Origin: an uncultured Lachnospiraceae bacterium
GTDB taxonomy: Bacteria > Bacillota > Clostridia > Lachnospirales > Lachnospiraceae
Direction of reading: 5' to 3'
Length of the DNA stretch: 64,000 nucleotides
Assembly: GCA_947625135.1 (NCBI GenBank)
Contig: CANQNE010000010.1
Coordinates: 1-64,000 of the forward strand
The notes beneath the pieces were generated by a model. It worked only from the letters and a program-made list of their open reading frames with translations. It searched no databases and was not told the origin of the DNA. Positions 28,994 through 36,886 of this stretch are shown one piece after another. Positions within the stretch are counted from its first letter, which is position 1; each line of letters opens with the position of its first letter. Both the position numbers and the translations under genes were made by a program.

Positions 28994-29812
28994 ATGAGAA
29001 TGCAGATGGCCGACGGAAGAATTTCTGACGAAAAGATGAAAGCTTTGCTGCAGGAAAGCCTTGTGGATCTGCCAAAAGAGATCGAACGGTCTGTGCGGGC
29101 GTCTTCTAACCGGGATGAGGACAATTTTTTCAGTGAGGAACGGAAGCAGAGACTGAAGGAAAAGATCGATCTGGAGCGGGAACGTCGGGCTTTGCAGGCG
29201 GCAAGGGAAGAATACGAACGGAAAAGCCGCAGAATCGTGCGGTTTCGGATCGCCATTGCCTGTATGGCGGCGCTGGCGATCGTTATTGCCGTGCCGATGA
29301 CAAGCCAGACCGGAAAGAAGTTTGTGACGGACCTTGTGTCAAAATGGTTTCCGCAGGAACCTAAAAAGGTGCAGTTTACAGGAGACGAGACAAAAGAGAC
29401 CACAGATGAGGATGAGGCGTGGGCCATGGCGGCGGATCTCTTTGGCGCCAAACGGATCTGTTTTGACACAGAGGAATATGGAAATTCGTGGATATTTAGA
29501 ATCGGAGAGTATGTTGAGGGGGATAATGAGATTAAATTAAGTTATCTTTTGCGGGGAGAAATGATTAGTCTGAATATAGCAAAAAACGGGCTGGATACGG
29601 ACAAGACAAATATTCTTGTAAGTGGGAAACTGGTGGAAGAGCTGGTGTATGAAAAGGAGGGCGCCCATATCCGGCTGTATCAGGTGGAAAACGGGGAAGG
29701 ACAGCCGGTCAGCAGCGCGGAGATCACCTGCGGGCAGGTCTTGTATGTGTTCAGCACAGGTCTGGACTATGATGAATTTGAAAAAGTGATAAAAAACGCA
29801 ACATTCGAATAA
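28994..29812 (+). CDS. Single-pass membrane protein, possible anti-sigma/DUF4367-like
   Basis: About 273 residues. The N-terminal cytoplasmic part is charged and helical (EERKQRLKEKIDLERERRAL), one hydrophobic helix follows near 78-98 (FRIAIACMAALAIVIAVP), and the C-terminal extracellular part ends with YVFSTGLDYDEFEKVIKNATF, similar to DUF4367-type domains on regulators of sigma factors. GGAGG fits ATG 28994 (9 nt) better than ATG 28985. A role as anti-sigma for the factor at 27227 is inference from type and position. Confidence 0.55.
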   Translation: MRMQMADGRISDEKMKALLQESLVDLPKEIERSVRASSNRDEDNFFSEERKQRLKEKIDLERERRALQAAREEYERKSRRIVRFRIAIACMAALAIVIAVPMTSQTGKKFVTDLVSKWFPQEPKKVQFTGDETKETTDEDEAWAMAADLFGAKRICFDTEEYGNSWIFRIGEYVEGDNEIKLSYLLRGEMISLNIAKNGLDTDKTNILVSGKLVEELVYEKEGAHIRLYQVENGEGQPVSSAEITCGQVLYVFSTGLDYDEFEKVIKNATFE

Positions 29813-29820
29813 AATGTTGC
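29798..29820. repeat. Inverted repeat at end of membrane protein gene
   Basis: GCAACAT and ATGTTGC with a 9-nt loop span the stop codon. There is no T tract, so terminator activity is doubtful. Confidence 0.35.
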
Positions 29821-29926
29821 AATAAGAACCGAAAAATTTTTAAAAATTGCGTGATTTCCACAGAGGTTCATCCGTGTTCTTTATGTAGGGCAAACCCAAC
29901 AAGAACAATGCAAAGGAGGAATTTCT

Positions 29927-30466
29927 ATGAAAGCACGTAATTTTTTTAACCGCAAAAAGAGGGCGGCAACGCTGCTGCTGGCTATGGTATTGACCCTGTC
30001 CGGCATCGTTGCCTCCTATGCCGCAACGAAGGACGCGCCGGCGGCTGCCCAGCCGGGGGACGCCAGAGAATCGGTAGTCTATTCATCCCCGAATACTAAC
30101 AGTATTTCCCTTCAGGGAGGCACGGTGGCCAGCCCAAATGAGATCACCAACTATTTGCTGCAGGGGAAGGCGAAAGTGCAGTACATGGGCAACCGGGTGA
30201 TGCGGGCCTACGCTTATACAGTGGCAAGGCAGGTTGTAGATCGGATCTTCAGCATCGCGGTGCTGGAGCAGTATAAAGGGGGCAAGTGGCAGATCGTGGA
30301 TTTGAAGCAGGTTACGAAGAAAAATGATGCAACGGCAACAGCTTATATCGATCTTTCCGTGCCCGCGGGCTATTATTACCGCACCCACGGTATTTTTGAC
30401 GTAACCCATAATCACCACGAGACCAGGGAGGAGGTGTACACAGATCCGTTATGGCTGGCGAATTGA
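29927..30466 (+). CDS. Secreted hypothetical protein
   Basis: 179 residues with a clear signal peptide: basic MKARNFFNRKKRAA, a hydrophobic core TLLLAMVLTLSGIVA, and likely cleavage after SYA (about residue 32). The mature part is a beta-rich domain (TVARQVVDRIFSIAVLEQYK, YIDLSVPAGYYYRTHGIFDVTH). It resembles small secreted families common in Clostridia (DUF6147-like from memory, not certain). GGAGGAATTTCT precedes the ATG. It overlaps the next gene by 16 nt. Function unknown. Confidence 0.72.
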   Translation: MKARNFFNRKKRAATLLLAMVLTLSGIVASYAATKDAPAAAQPGDARESVVYSSPNTNSISLQGGTVASPNEITNYLLQGKAKVQYMGNRVMRAYAYTVARQVVDRIFSIAVLEQYKGGKWQIVDLKQVTKKNDATATAYIDLSVPAGYYYRTHGIFDVTHNHHETREEVYTDPLWLAN

Positions 30467-31053
30467 CACCTTTGAAAACCTCTTTGAATCCTCAGGGGCC
30501 GTTGATCCGGCAGGCAAAGCTGATGGTGACCAGAAGGCTCAGCAATGTGATCATGGCACGGGCAGGCCTCTATACGTATGAGGATATGAAAATGATGGAG
30601 ATCTTCATGATCTGCGAGTCTTTTGACCATGGGATCTGGAAGCTGGTAAAATGTTACAGCGAAGCAGTGAAGGGAAAAAACAAACTGGAGATTTATTATC
30701 CCTTCCAGTGTGAACCTAACGTTTTTCATCGTGTGCGGGCGTTTTTCCTTGCCGGCTATGACACAGAGAAGAAGTTTGTTACACACAACGAGCTGCTGCA
30801 GGTGCTTGGTGTGTGGAATAACTGGGGAAGAGACGACGGACTGGACGAGCCAAAGGCCACGCCGCTGGATCTACTCTATGACGGGATCCCCCTTCCACCT
30901 GTGGAGGAGCGGATATTTCTTCCGGGAGACAACCGGTTCGTAGTAGAAAAATATCGCTATTATAAAAGGAAAAAGAACAAGGTGAAGAATGTCGGAAATA
31001 AAAAGGAACTTTTGGAAAAAAAATCTGCAGATATCCAAAACACATCGGCATAA
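30451..31053 (+). CDS. Hypothetical cytoplasmic protein
   Basis: 200 residues, no signal or membrane helix. N-terminal part is helical (RQAKLMVTRRLSNVIMARAGLYTYEDM), the middle has YYPFQCEPNVFHRVRAFFLAGYDTE, the tail is very lysine-rich. I recognise no family. The start at 30451 overlaps the secreted-protein gene by 16 nt, implying coupling, although the nearest GGAGG is 15 nt away. A terminator follows at 31074. Confidence 0.6.
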   Translation: MAGELTPLKTSLNPQGPLIRQAKLMVTRRLSNVIMARAGLYTYEDMKMMEIFMICESFDHGIWKLVKCYSEAVKGKNKLEIYYPFQCEPNVFHRVRAFFLAGYDTEKKFVTHNELLQVLGVWNNWGRDDGLDEPKATPLDLLYDGIPLPPVEERIFLPGDNRFVVEKYRYYKRKKNKVKNVGNKKELLEKKSADIQNTSA

Positions 31054-31073
31054 GAAACGGTAATTGACAGTCA

Positions 31074-31116
31074 AAAGGCACATTTCGAGACCCATGTCCG
31101 GAGTGTGCCTTTTTCT
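31074..31116 (+). terminator. Intrinsic terminator
   Basis: AAAGGCACA and TGTGCCTTT form a 9-bp stem followed by TTTCT, closing the two-gene unit at 29927-31053. Confidence 0.75.
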
Positions 31117-31189
31117 ATGGCAGGAATTTTCTGTGACAGAAAAGCCCAGCCGGGCGGAAGGGGCATTGCCGAAAGAAACGAACTCTTCC

Positions 31190-31217
31190 TTGCAAAATAG
31201 AAAATCTATGTTATATT
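31190..31217 (+). promoter_or_regulatory. Promoter of the membrane glycosyltransferase-like gene
   Basis: TTGCAA (31190-31195), 16 nt, TATATT (31212-31217), about 70 nt before the chosen start at 31289. Confidence 0.55.
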
Positions 31218-31288
31218 TAATCATAGAAAAATGCGGTTGCCCGCAGAGTTGGAACAGACCGGAAACGAAATCCGAAACGAGGATGAAA

Positions 31289-33223
31289 ATGAAGAACAAC
31301 AACCGAAAGACGATCTGTATGATCTTGCTGACGATGACCGCCCTGTTTATCCGGCGGGATATTGTATTAGAGGGAGAGGGCTTTTTGCAAAAAATAGCGG
31401 GGCTGCCTATTGTTACGGCGGCATTGGCCGCGGCTGCCCTGTATTTCTTTTACCGGGAGACGCCGCTGGATCCGGCGACGGAAAAAGCCGGGAGCGAGCT
31501 GCTGCCGAAACGGATGTCCCTGCTGGCCGGGATCTTTGCATTTTTTATGGTGTTTGGAGAAAGCTATATGCGTTGCGGGTCATGGGATCTGGTATTCGGA
31601 AGCGGAGGGCTGTTTGTTCTTTCCCTGCTGATGGGGGCCGGTTACTTTTTTTTGTTCCGGCGGATCTTTTGGTTTCTGGAACGGGGTTGGAAGAGACTGG
31701 CCCGGAAAAAGGAGGATGTTTCAGAGGGAACCCGATCTGAAAGGAACGGGGAAAAGAGGACGGTTTTTGGCAGGGCAGCGGCGCTGTTTGACCGGCGGCC
31801 GGTTTTGTGCAGCATGATCCTGATGCTGGTATGCTGGGCGGTTTATATGACGGCGTTCTATCCCGCCATTTTGTCTCCCGATCCCACCTTTCAGATCAAG
31901 CAGTTTTTTAATGAAGATACTAAATATGCGGATTATGTGGTACTGGTAGATGAAAATGTGAAGCTGACGAACCACCATCCTGTGGCCCACTCCGTGCTGC
32001 TGGGCGTGTCGATCTTAGCAGGCCGTTTTCTGGGCAGCGACAACTTTGGGCTGTTTTTGTACAGCCTGTTTCAGACGCTGACGCTCAGCGGTACGCTGGC
32101 GTATACCATATCATATATGAAAAAGCTGGGGCTATCCCGGAAATTCCGGCTGGGCGCCCTGGGAATATACTGTCTTGTGCCCATGTTCCCTTTTTATGCC
32201 ATGTCTGCGGTGAAGGACGTGCTTTTTACCGCATGGATGATCCTGTACGGCCTTCTGATGTTTGACATGATCCGAAGTGTGACGGAAAAGGGGAAGGCAG
32301 GCGGAAATGGGATATCCGTGAAACGGGCGGCGGTTTTGACGGCGCTGCTGTTTCTCTTATCTATTTCCAGAAATAACGGCGTCCATGTGATCCTGCTTTC
32401 GTTCCCGTTTTTGATCATAGTGATGAAAGGAAGCAGAAAACGGCTGCTGCTCGTGGGTCTTTGCTTTCTGGCCCTTTACGGGGGTTATTTTAAAGTGCTG
32501 CTTCCGGGGCTGCATATCACAAACGGAAGCGTGCGGGAAATGCTTTCTATTCCCTTTCAGCAGACGGCCCGCACGGTGCGGGATCATGAGAAGGATCTGA
32601 CGGAAGAAGAAAAGAAAATTATTGATAAGGTTCTGGGCTATGAGGATCTGGCTGAGCGGTATGATCCGGAGCTTGCCGATCCGGTGAAGAATAAATATAA
32701 CCGTTATGCCGAAAAGGAGGATCTGGCCGCCTACTTCGGCGTCTGGTTTAAGGGACTTTTGCGGCATCCTGACACGTATATACAGGCGACCATGAACAAT
32801 GCTTACGGATTTTTCTATCCGGACAAAACAAAATGGTATATTTATTACAAGTATGATGGCAGGATCACGGAGAATGATCTGGTGGATTATCATTACAACG
32901 GACTGAAAGGCCTGAGAAGCATCCTCCGTGATTTCGGACGGGGATTTCCCTATATTCCCCTTGTGGGACTGCTTTCCAATATCGGATTCAACACATGGCT
33001 GCTGTTATATATGGCTTTTCGGATATTTGAAAAAAACCGGCGCAAATACATGGTAGCGCTGCTGCCTTATCTGATTACGGTGCTGATCTGTGTGGCGTCG
33101 CCGGCAAATACGTATTTTCGTTACAGTATGCCCTATATTTTTGCAATGCCCTTGATGGCGGCGTTTTTTATTACTGTGATAAAAGAGAAGGAGGCGGTGA
33201 TCGCAAATGAGCCGGCGAGATAA
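31289..33223 (+). CDS. Multi-pass membrane protein, DUF6020/GT-C-like
   Basis: About 644 residues with ten or more hydrophobic helices. The first large loop after FYPAILSPDPTFQIKQFF carries KLTNHHPVAHSVLLG, an acidic/His-rich extracellular loop like that of GT-C glycosyltransferases; I recall it as DUF6020. CGAGG with 6-nt spacing selects ATG 31289; the frame extends upstream without signals. It overlaps the downstream GT2 gene by 17 nt. A plausible pairing is that the GT2 enzyme makes a polyprenyl-phosphate sugar used by this protein. Substrate unknown. Confidence 0.72.
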   Translation: MKNNNRKTICMILLTMTALFIRRDIVLEGEGFLQKIAGLPIVTAALAAAALYFFYRETPLDPATEKAGSELLPKRMSLLAGIFAFFMVFGESYMRCGSWDLVFGSGGLFVLSLLMGAGYFFLFRRIFWFLERGWKRLARKKEDVSEGTRSERNGEKRTVFGRAAALFDRRPVLCSMILMLVCWAVYMTAFYPAILSPDPTFQIKQFFNEDTKYADYVVLVDENVKLTNHHPVAHSVLLGVSILAGRFLGSDNFGLFLYSLFQTLTLSGTLAYTISYMKKLGLSRKFRLGALGIYCLVPMFPFYAMSAVKDVLFTAWMILYGLLMFDMIRSVTEKGKAGGNGISVKRAAVLTALLFLLSISRNNGVHVILLSFPFLIIVMKGSRKRLLLVGLCFLALYGGYFKVLLPGLHITNGSVREMLSIPFQQTARTVRDHEKDLTEEEKKIIDKVLGYEDLAERYDPELADPVKNKYNRYAEKEDLAAYFGVWFKGLLRHPDTYIQATMNNAYGFFYPDKTKWYIYYKYDGRITENDLVDYHYNGLKGLRSILRDFGRGFPYIPLVGLLSNIGFNTWLLLYMAFRIFEKNRRKYMVALLPYLITVLICVASPANTYFRYSMPYIFAMPLMAAFFITVIKEKEAVIANEPAR

Positions 33224-34139
33224 GATTGCGGTATTGATCCCCTGTTATAATGAGAGCAAAACGATCGGAAAGGTAGTCAGAGACTTGAAGGAGGCGCTGC
33301 CGGAGGCAGTGGTCTATGTGTACGACAACAATTCCACAGATGGAACAGATGAGATCGCAAAGGAAGCCGGAGCGGTAGTCCGTTATGAATACCGGCAGGG
33401 AAAGGGAAATGTGATCCGCAGCATGTTTCGGGAAATTGAGGCGGACTGTTATCTGATGCTGGACGGGGACGACACCTATCCTGCGGAAGCTGCCGCCGAG
33501 CTTTGCAGTCTGGTGCTGGAAAAGAAAGCGGATATGGCAGTGGGCGACCGGCTGTCCTCTACGTATTTTACGGAAAACAAGCGGCCCTTCCACAATCTGG
33601 GGAACCGGCTTGTGCGCTGGCTGATCAACACGCTGTTCCACAATAAGATCCGGGATATTATGACCGGTTACCGGGCGTTCAGCTATGAATTTGTCAAAAC
33701 CTTCCCGGTGCTTTCCAGAGGCTTTGAAATTGAGACGGAAATGACGATTCACGCAGTGGATAAAAATTTTTTGATACAGGAAATCCCCATACAGTATCAG
33801 GACAGGCCGGAGGGGAGCCAGTCCAAGCTCAATACCTATTCGGACGGGTTCCGGGTGCTGAAAACCATTGCCGTATTGTTCAAGGAATACCATCCGGCGG
33901 TGTTTTTTGACGCCTGCGCGATATTGTTTTTTGCGGCGTCCGTTGGGCTGAGTATTCCGGTGCTGGCAGATTATTTTGCCACCGGGCAGGTGCCTCGTTT
34001 TCCCAGCCTGATCGTGGCGGGGGTATTTTTGACGATCGCGCTGCTTTTGTGGGCGTCGGGGTTGATCCTGCAGGTGATCGTCAAAAAGCACAGGCAGCTG
34101 TTTGAGCTGTTTATGAATCAGATCCATGAATTAAAATAA
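33207..34139 (+). CDS. Glycosyltransferase family 2, polyprenyl-phosphate type
   Basis: 310 residues. The GT-A domain has VLIPCYNESKTIGKVVRDL (near 8-26), the DXD-type LDGDDTYP near 90, and the acceptor block SRGFEIETEMTIHAVD near 170. Two hydrophobic helices follow at about 230-250 and 268-290. The layout matches dolichyl/undecaprenyl-phosphate sugar transferases. It starts inside the end of the membrane gene, so the two are translationally coupled and likely serve one cell-surface glycosylation step. Confidence 0.88.
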   Translation: MSRRDKIAVLIPCYNESKTIGKVVRDLKEALPEAVVYVYDNNSTDGTDEIAKEAGAVVRYEYRQGKGNVIRSMFREIEADCYLMLDGDDTYPAEAAAELCSLVLEKKADMAVGDRLSSTYFTENKRPFHNLGNRLVRWLINTLFHNKIRDIMTGYRAFSYEFVKTFPVLSRGFEIETEMTIHAVDKNFLIQEIPIQYQDRPEGSQSKLNTYSDGFRVLKTIAVLFKEYHPAVFFDACAILFFAASVGLSIPVLADYFATGQVPRFPSLIVAGVFLTIALLLWASGLILQVIVKKHRQLFELFMNQIHELK

Positions 34140-34226
34140 AAAATTGTTTTGTTGAAGAATCATAAAACAACAGAAGGACGAGTATAAAAATTTCCCGTTT
34201 ACAGATACTATTTCCATGAAAATCTT

Positions 34227-34258
34227 CATTCCGGAGCGTTTACGCGACAGGGCGATGA
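34227..34258 (+). repeat. Dispersed repeat, copy A
   Basis: 32 nt, starting CATTCCGGAGCGTTTACGCG, matches the reverse complement of 46413-46444 at 30 of 32 positions. It lies 33 nt before the spoVT start. Two near-identical non-coding copies 12 kb apart in inverted orientation suggest a dispersed intergenic repeat family. Confidence 0.75.
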
Positions 34259-34290
34259 GAAATACAGAAAGAAAACGGAGGAATTTTAAT

Positions 34291-34839
34291 ATGAGAGCAA
34301 CAGGAATTGTAAGAAGAATCGACGACTTGGGAAGAGTCGTTGTACCAAAGGAGATCCGCCGGACACTGCGGATCAGAGAGGGCGACCCGCTGGAGATCTT
34401 TACGGACAGGGAAGGCGAGATCATCCTGAAAAAATATTCTCCTATCGGGGAGCTGGGCGTATTTGCCCGACAGTACGCGGATACGCTGGCCCAGACTACC
34501 GGCTATACCGTGTGCATTACCGACAGGGACCAGATCATTGCCGCAGCCGGCGGCGCAAAGAAAGATATTGTGGGAAAAGCCATCAGCAAAAAGCTGGACG
34601 AGGTGATCGAAGGCCGGACGGCAATTTCCGCCACAAAGGACGAGAAAAGATATGTGTCGCTCACGGAGGAGGACAATGAGGATTTTGAGAGTCAGATGAT
34701 CACACCGATCATCTGTGAGGGGGACGCCATCGGCTCCGTGGCGATCCTGTGCAAAGATCCCCGTTCAAAAATGGGCGAGGTAGAGCAGAAGCTGGCAAAT
34801 TCCGCAGCGGGCTTCTTAGGAAAACAGATGGAGTCATAA
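34291..34839 (+). CDS. spoVT: Stage V sporulation transcription factor SpoVT
   Basis: AbrB-family regulator of late forespore genes. The N-terminal swapped-hairpin DNA-binding domain (MRATGIVRRIDDLGRVVVPK onward, 1-50) is nearly the B. subtilis sequence, and the C-terminal GAF domain ends VEQKLANSAAGFLGKQME. 182 residues versus 178 in B. subtilis. CGGAGG lies 9 nt before ATG 34291; earlier in-frame ATGs are not supported. It implies the lineage can, or once could, sporulate. Confidence 0.95.
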   Translation: MRATGIVRRIDDLGRVVVPKEIRRTLRIREGDPLEIFTDREGEIILKKYSPIGELGVFARQYADTLAQTTGYTVCITDRDQIIAAAGGAKKDIVGKAISKKLDEVIEGRTAISATKDEKRYVSLTEEDNEDFESQMITPIICEGDAIGSVAILCKDPRSKMGEVEQKLANSAAGFLGKQMES

Positions 34840-34860
34840 AAAAGAATTGTCAAAAAACAA

Positions 34861-34916
34861 GGCCGGGAGAGCCTGATATCCGCTGTTTGCGATGCTTCTC
34901 CCGGTCTTATTATTTT
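34861..34916. terminator. Terminator between spoVT and pncB
   Basis: GGCCGGGAGA (34861-34870) pairs with TCTCCCGGTC (34897-34906), followed by TTATTATTTT. A-rich DNA on the left means it may also act leftward, on pncB. Confidence 0.75.
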
Positions 34917-34939
34917 GGCTGTGACCTGATCACAGTCTT

Positions 34940-36397
34940 TTATTTTTCTTCTGCGTCGTATTTTTGCAGCAGCGCCTGCTTGGTGTCATACAGCTTTTTG
35001 GACAGGTCTACATATACCTTGTGGGGATTGGTGAGACGCCGGCACTCGTCCCAAAGCGTGTCCAGATCCTGACGGCAGTATTCCCGGATCTCCATGACAG
35101 AAGGGGAAGTATAAACACATTTTCCCTTTTGGAAAACGGGAACCAGCAGTTCTTTCATCGTGTAGCTGCCCCCGGGCAGGGTGGTCTTTTTCCACGTCTC
35201 TATGGGATCAAAAAGCTTTAATTTTTCGTTGGGATCAAAGGTTTCATCGGCAAGGGCGATCAGATCGGCCTTTAATTTGCCGGTTTCCTTCTCATAAATA
35301 CGGAAAATGGTCTTGTTGCCGGGGTTGGTCACCTTCTCGGTGTTTTCCGACAGTTTGATCTTGGGAAGGAAGGTGCCGTCAGGCTGCTGGATGGCGGCCA
35401 GCTTGTAAACACCGCCGAAAGCAGGACAGTCTTTGGAGGTGATCAGGTTGGTGCCCACACCCCATGAAGTAATGGCTGCTTTCTGGATCTTTAAGCTGGT
35501 GATCAGATTTTCATCCAGATCGCTGGATGCGGAGATCACCGCATCGGGGAACCCGGCTGCGTCCAGCATCTTTCGCGCTTTTTTGGACAGGTAGGCAAGG
35601 TCGCCGCTGTCCAGACGGATGCCGTAATTCTTCAGTTCAATGCCCGCTTCCCGCATTTCCGTAAACACCCGGATGGCGTTGGGAACGCCGGAGTTCAGGG
35701 TGTCATAGGTGTCTACCAGCAGGATACAGGCGGTAGGATACATATCCGCATAGGTTTTGAAGGCAGTGTATTCATCCTCAAAGCTCATGATCCAGCTGTG
35801 GGCGTGGGTGCCTTTTACGGGTACGTCAAACAGCTGTCCCGCCAGCACGTTGGAGGTACCTACACAGCCGCCGATCATGGCAGCTCTCGCGCCGTACACG
35901 CCGGCGTCCGGTCCCTGAGCCCGGCGCAGGCCGAACTCCATAATGCCGTCCCCCTGTGCGGCATGCACAACCCGGGCAGTCTTGGTGGCGATCAGGCTCT
36001 GATGGTTGATGATATTTAAGATCGCTGTCTCCACAAGCTGGGCTTCCATTATGGGAGCAATGACTTTTACAAGAGGCTCTCTGGGAAATACCACGGTTCC
36101 TTCGGGGATGGCGTAAATATCGCCGGAAAAACGGAAGTCCTTCAGATATTCCAGAAAAGCGTCCTCAAAGATGCCCAGACTTTTCAGATAGGCAATGTCC
36201 TCTGTGGAAAAACGCAGGTTTTTGATGTAATCGATAACCTGCTCCAGACCGGCGGCAATGGCGTACCCGTTGCCGCAGGGATTGGTGCGGTAAAAGGCGT
36301 CAAAGATCACCGTTTTGTTATTTTTGCTCTTGTAATATCCCTGCATCATGGTGAGTTCATAAAGATCCGTGAGCAGAGAAAGATTCATGGTACTCAT
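34940..36397 (-). CDS. pncB: Nicotinate phosphoribosyltransferase
   Basis: Converts nicotinate and PRPP to nicotinate mononucleotide in NAD salvage. About 485 residues: N-terminal NLSLLTDLYELTMMQGYYKS, central FGLRRAQGPDA with the phosphoribosyl-site arginines, HAHSWIMSF, RLDSGDLAYLSKKAR near 280, and GVGTNLITS near 325. ATG 36397 is chosen because GGAGG lies just upstream; the open frame extends 23 codons further without support. It is a single-gene unit convergent with spoVT. Confidence 0.94.
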   Translation of the reverse strand: MSTMNLSLLTDLYELTMMQGYYKSKNNKTVIFDAFYRTNPCGNGYAIAAGLEQVIDYIKNLRFSTEDIAYLKSLGIFEDAFLEYLKDFRFSGDIYAIPEGTVVFPREPLVKVIAPIMEAQLVETAILNIINHQSLIATKTARVVHAAQGDGIMEFGLRRAQGPDAGVYGARAAMIGGCVGTSNVLAGQLFDVPVKGTHAHSWIMSFEDEYTAFKTYADMYPTACILLVDTYDTLNSGVPNAIRVFTEMREAGIELKNYGIRLDSGDLAYLSKKARKMLDAAGFPDAVISASSDLDENLITSLKIQKAAITSWGVGTNLITSKDCPAFGGVYKLAAIQQPDGTFLPKIKLSENTEKVTNPGNKTIFRIYEKETGKLKADLIALADETFDPNEKLKLFDPIETWKKTTLPGGSYTMKELLVPVFQKGKCVYTSPSVMEIREYCRQDLDTLWDECRRLTNPHKVYVDLSKKLYDTKQALLQKYDAEEK

Positions 36398-36584
36398 GAG
36401 ATTCCTCCATTCTTCCTTTGGGGCCGACAGTATGTCAGAAGAGCCGGGAAACACCGCCGAAGGCACTTTCTTTTTTTAGAAGTATCCTAGCACCTTTGAA
36501 GAAAAATAGCAAGAATATTATAGAAAAAGGAGATTGTATACAAGCAAATATGGAAAATCCCCGTATTTTTTGGTGAACTATCGG

Positions 36585-36613
36585 TTGACAGGGTTTTAAA
36601 TTCCATTTATAAT
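36585..36613 (+). promoter_or_regulatory. Consensus promoter of ileS leader
   Basis: TTGACA (36585-36590), 17 nt, TATAAT (36608-36613): perfect sigma-A match, with transcription expected near 36620. Confidence 0.92.
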
Positions 36614-36619
36614 GATTAG

Positions 36620-36855
36620 CGTCTATATATAAAGAAAAGACTGTGACGAAGAAAGTTTTCGGGATGAAAAGTTCCAGCGAGCCGGTGTTGGTGGGAATCC
36701 GGTATGAGTAGGCCCGGGAAGGATCACTTCTGAGTCGCGACGCCGATATGTAGGCGCCGACGGGGGCTCCGCCGTTAATGGAGACGCATATAATGATATG
36801 TCGATAGGTGGTAAACGAAGCAGCTTCGTCCTTTTCGGACGGAGTTTTTTGTTTT
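36620..36855 (+). promoter_or_regulatory. T-box riboswitch leader (Ile) of ileS
   Basis: Senses uncharged tRNA-Ile and allows read-through into ileS. Stem I carries the AGCGAG motif (36675 region) and the GGTG/CCGG distal elements. The specifier region GGAAGGATCACTTC contains ATC at 36723-36725, an Ile codon. Downstream is the T-box-like AGGTGGTAAACG (36805-36816). The terminator is CTTCGTCC (36824-36831), loop, GGACGGAG (36837-36844) and six T. The competing antiterminator would use the T-box bulge. Confidence 0.88.
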
Positions 36856-36886
36856 CTGCGCTGACGTTTCAGAATGGAGGTAATTT

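Noticed and set aside
34143-34170. TTGTTTT/AAAACAA inverted repeat after the GT2 gene as a terminator
   Set aside because: The stem is only A/T pairs and no T tract follows.
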